Positions 63,089 through 64,000 of a DNA stretch of 64,000 nucleotides are shown here, in pieces. The DNA comes from UBA5614 sp963667535. Its GTDB lineage: Bacteria > Cloacimonadota > Cloacimonadia > Cloacimonadales > Cloacimonadaceae. The position numbers and the translations under genes were made by a program. Each line of letters begins with the position of its first letter. The stretch's first letter is position 1. The DNA lies in NCBI GenBank assembly GCA_963667535.2, contig CAXXDU010000002.1, forward strand, positions 558,001 to 622,000, given 5' to 3'. Below the pieces are notes generated by a model. That model worked only from the letters and a program-made list of their open reading frames with translations, was not told the DNA's origin and ran no database searches.

Positions 63089-64000
63089 CTACTTCATCAA
63101 GGTCAGCTTATGTGTTATCTCAAATCCTGTTCCTTGCAATTTATACAGATACATTCCACTTGGAACAGCTATGCCATCATCTGTTTTGCCATTCCATCTA
63201 AAACTGTGTTCACCCTTAGAGAAATTATCGTTAGCAAGGGTGCATATCTTCTGACCCTTGAGGTTATAGATATCCAAAGCTGCTTTAGCTGCTTTAGGTA
63301 GATTGAAGGTGATGGTCGTGCTCGGATTAAACGGATTGGGATTGGCAATGCAGGATAATGCAGCAGGAAAGGTTATGTTGTCATTAACGGGTGTATTAAA
63401 AGTATAGACAGCCGTTGACACAACGCTTGGAAAACATCCGTCTTTGTAAGCTCTTGCTTTAATTACTGTAGTTGCATCAATGAGTATTGGATCAGAGTAA
63501 AGATATGATTGCGGAGTGGGGTCTGTTTCGTTAACGGTATAATATATTGCTGCATCAGGAGTTAGTGTTTGAATTGTTACGAAAATTGATCCCACATAGT
63601 TACCGCCGATTGGTGAAAAGGTAGGATTATAGACACTATTCGGTATTGCTTGTTCGTTAAGAAAAGGATACCCGCAATTGATTCCTTCAACGTCAGCAAT
63701 CCATACGCTGGTAAAGTCCCAGTTGAGATAGGTATTTGCAGCATAGGGATATGTCATATCATCAGTTGTTCTTCCTACGCCACCATCAGAATAAGTGTGA
63801 CCGGATGTTTCTGTATTCCAATAGCTGCCGGTGATAGTTCCCAAGCCTTCTCTGCTACCAATAAAGCCTCCCACGAAACTACCACTACCGGCGTTAACTA
63901 ATCCCGTTGAGTAACAATTTGTTATAATACATTCCTGGTCCACACCAATAAAGCCACCATTGGAGCTATAAGTAGCCGTGGCGTTCCAGCTAACATTTCC
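63089..64000 (-). CDS. Secreted GLUG-repeat protein, 3' part, with chitobiase-like domain and sorting domain
   Basis: Open to the window edge on the minus strand; 303 codons visible. Visible start: GLUG-type repeats (SSNGGFIGVDQECIITNCYS; GSGSFVGGFIG; GSYWNTETSGHTYSDGG), known from adhesins and peptidases. Then a CHB_HEX_C-like domain (FSPIGGNYVGSIFVTIQTL ... IYYTVNETDPTP) and a FlgD-like sorting domain (NPNPFNPSTTITFNLP ... MYLYKLQGTGF). Likely a surface-exported protein. The N-terminus lies outside the window. Confidence 0.85.
   Translation of the reverse strand, partial: GNVSWNATATYSSNGGFIGVDQECIITNCYSTGLVNAGSGSFVGGFIGSREGLGTITGSYWNTETSGHTYSDGGVGRTTDDMTYPYAANTYLNWDFTSVWIADVEGINCGYPFLNEQAIPNSVYNPTFSPIGGNYVGSIFVTIQTLTPDAAIYYTVNETDPTPQSYLYSDPILIDATTVIKARAYKDGCFPSVVSTAVYTFNTPVNDNITFPAALSCIANPNPFNPSTTITFNLPKAAKAALDIYNLKGQKICTLANDNFSKGEHSFRWNGKTDDGIAVPSGMYLYKLQGTGFEITHKLTLMK

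Overview
The window looks like a chromosomal segment of a Gram-negative bacterium of the FCB group, most likely Candidatus Cloacimonadota or a close relative. The evidence is moderate to low GC, many secreted proteins ending in FlgD-like type IX-style sorting domains (core NYPNPFNP), a gingipain-type C25 peptidase, outer-membrane barrels, lipoproteins, and a glutamate formiminotransferase-cyclodeaminase fusion. The phylum call is inference. There are no transposases, phage genes or CRISPR arrays.

Layout. 0-7 kb: the 3' part of a secreted C25 peptidase, a CPA2 antiporter fused to a PTS EIIA domain, and a secreted propeller-like protein. 7-18.4 kb: the most striking locus, five tandem paralogous genes for exported proteins of about 715-780 residues. 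Each is built from three repeated modules that resemble the FTP+PepSY propeptides of thermolysin-like proteases but carry no protease. 18.4-19.5 kb: gene-free and packed with palindromic repeats. 19.5-30.5 kb: threonine aldolase, then purA, an outer-membrane protein, a DUF362-ferredoxin protein, an MBL hydrolase, an FtsB-like protein and a diguanylate cyclase, several translationally coupled; then an orphan sugar-type ABC ATPase and two barrel proteins. 30.7-36.9 kb (minus): aroK, ftcD, a CorC-like protein, prfA, DUF1385 and rpmE. 37-42.7 kb: a lipoprotein, thiS, ppnP, a SNF2 helicase and a miniature APH-like kinase. 42.7-54.4 kb (minus): serS, tpiA, a CHASE2 adenylate cyclase, a giant fibronectin-III surface protein and a hybrid histidine kinase. 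54.7-59.7 kb: a GNDxY-repeat solenoid protein, rsmG, parA and parB. 59.7-64 kb: two tRNA-Val genes, a lipoprotein whose sorting domain stops right after YPNPFN, a double-CDGSH iron-sulfur protein, an EamA transporter and a partial secreted protein.

Two kinds of noncoding repeat recur. One is a paired-hairpin element (18.5, 31.3, 59.8 kb, with degenerate relatives at 19.4 and 57.3 kb). The other is a palindrome whose arms consist of degenerate repeats with an exact 11-bp period (47.3, 54.6, 61.1 kb). With the five-gene triple-module array, these are the best candidates for something undescribed.
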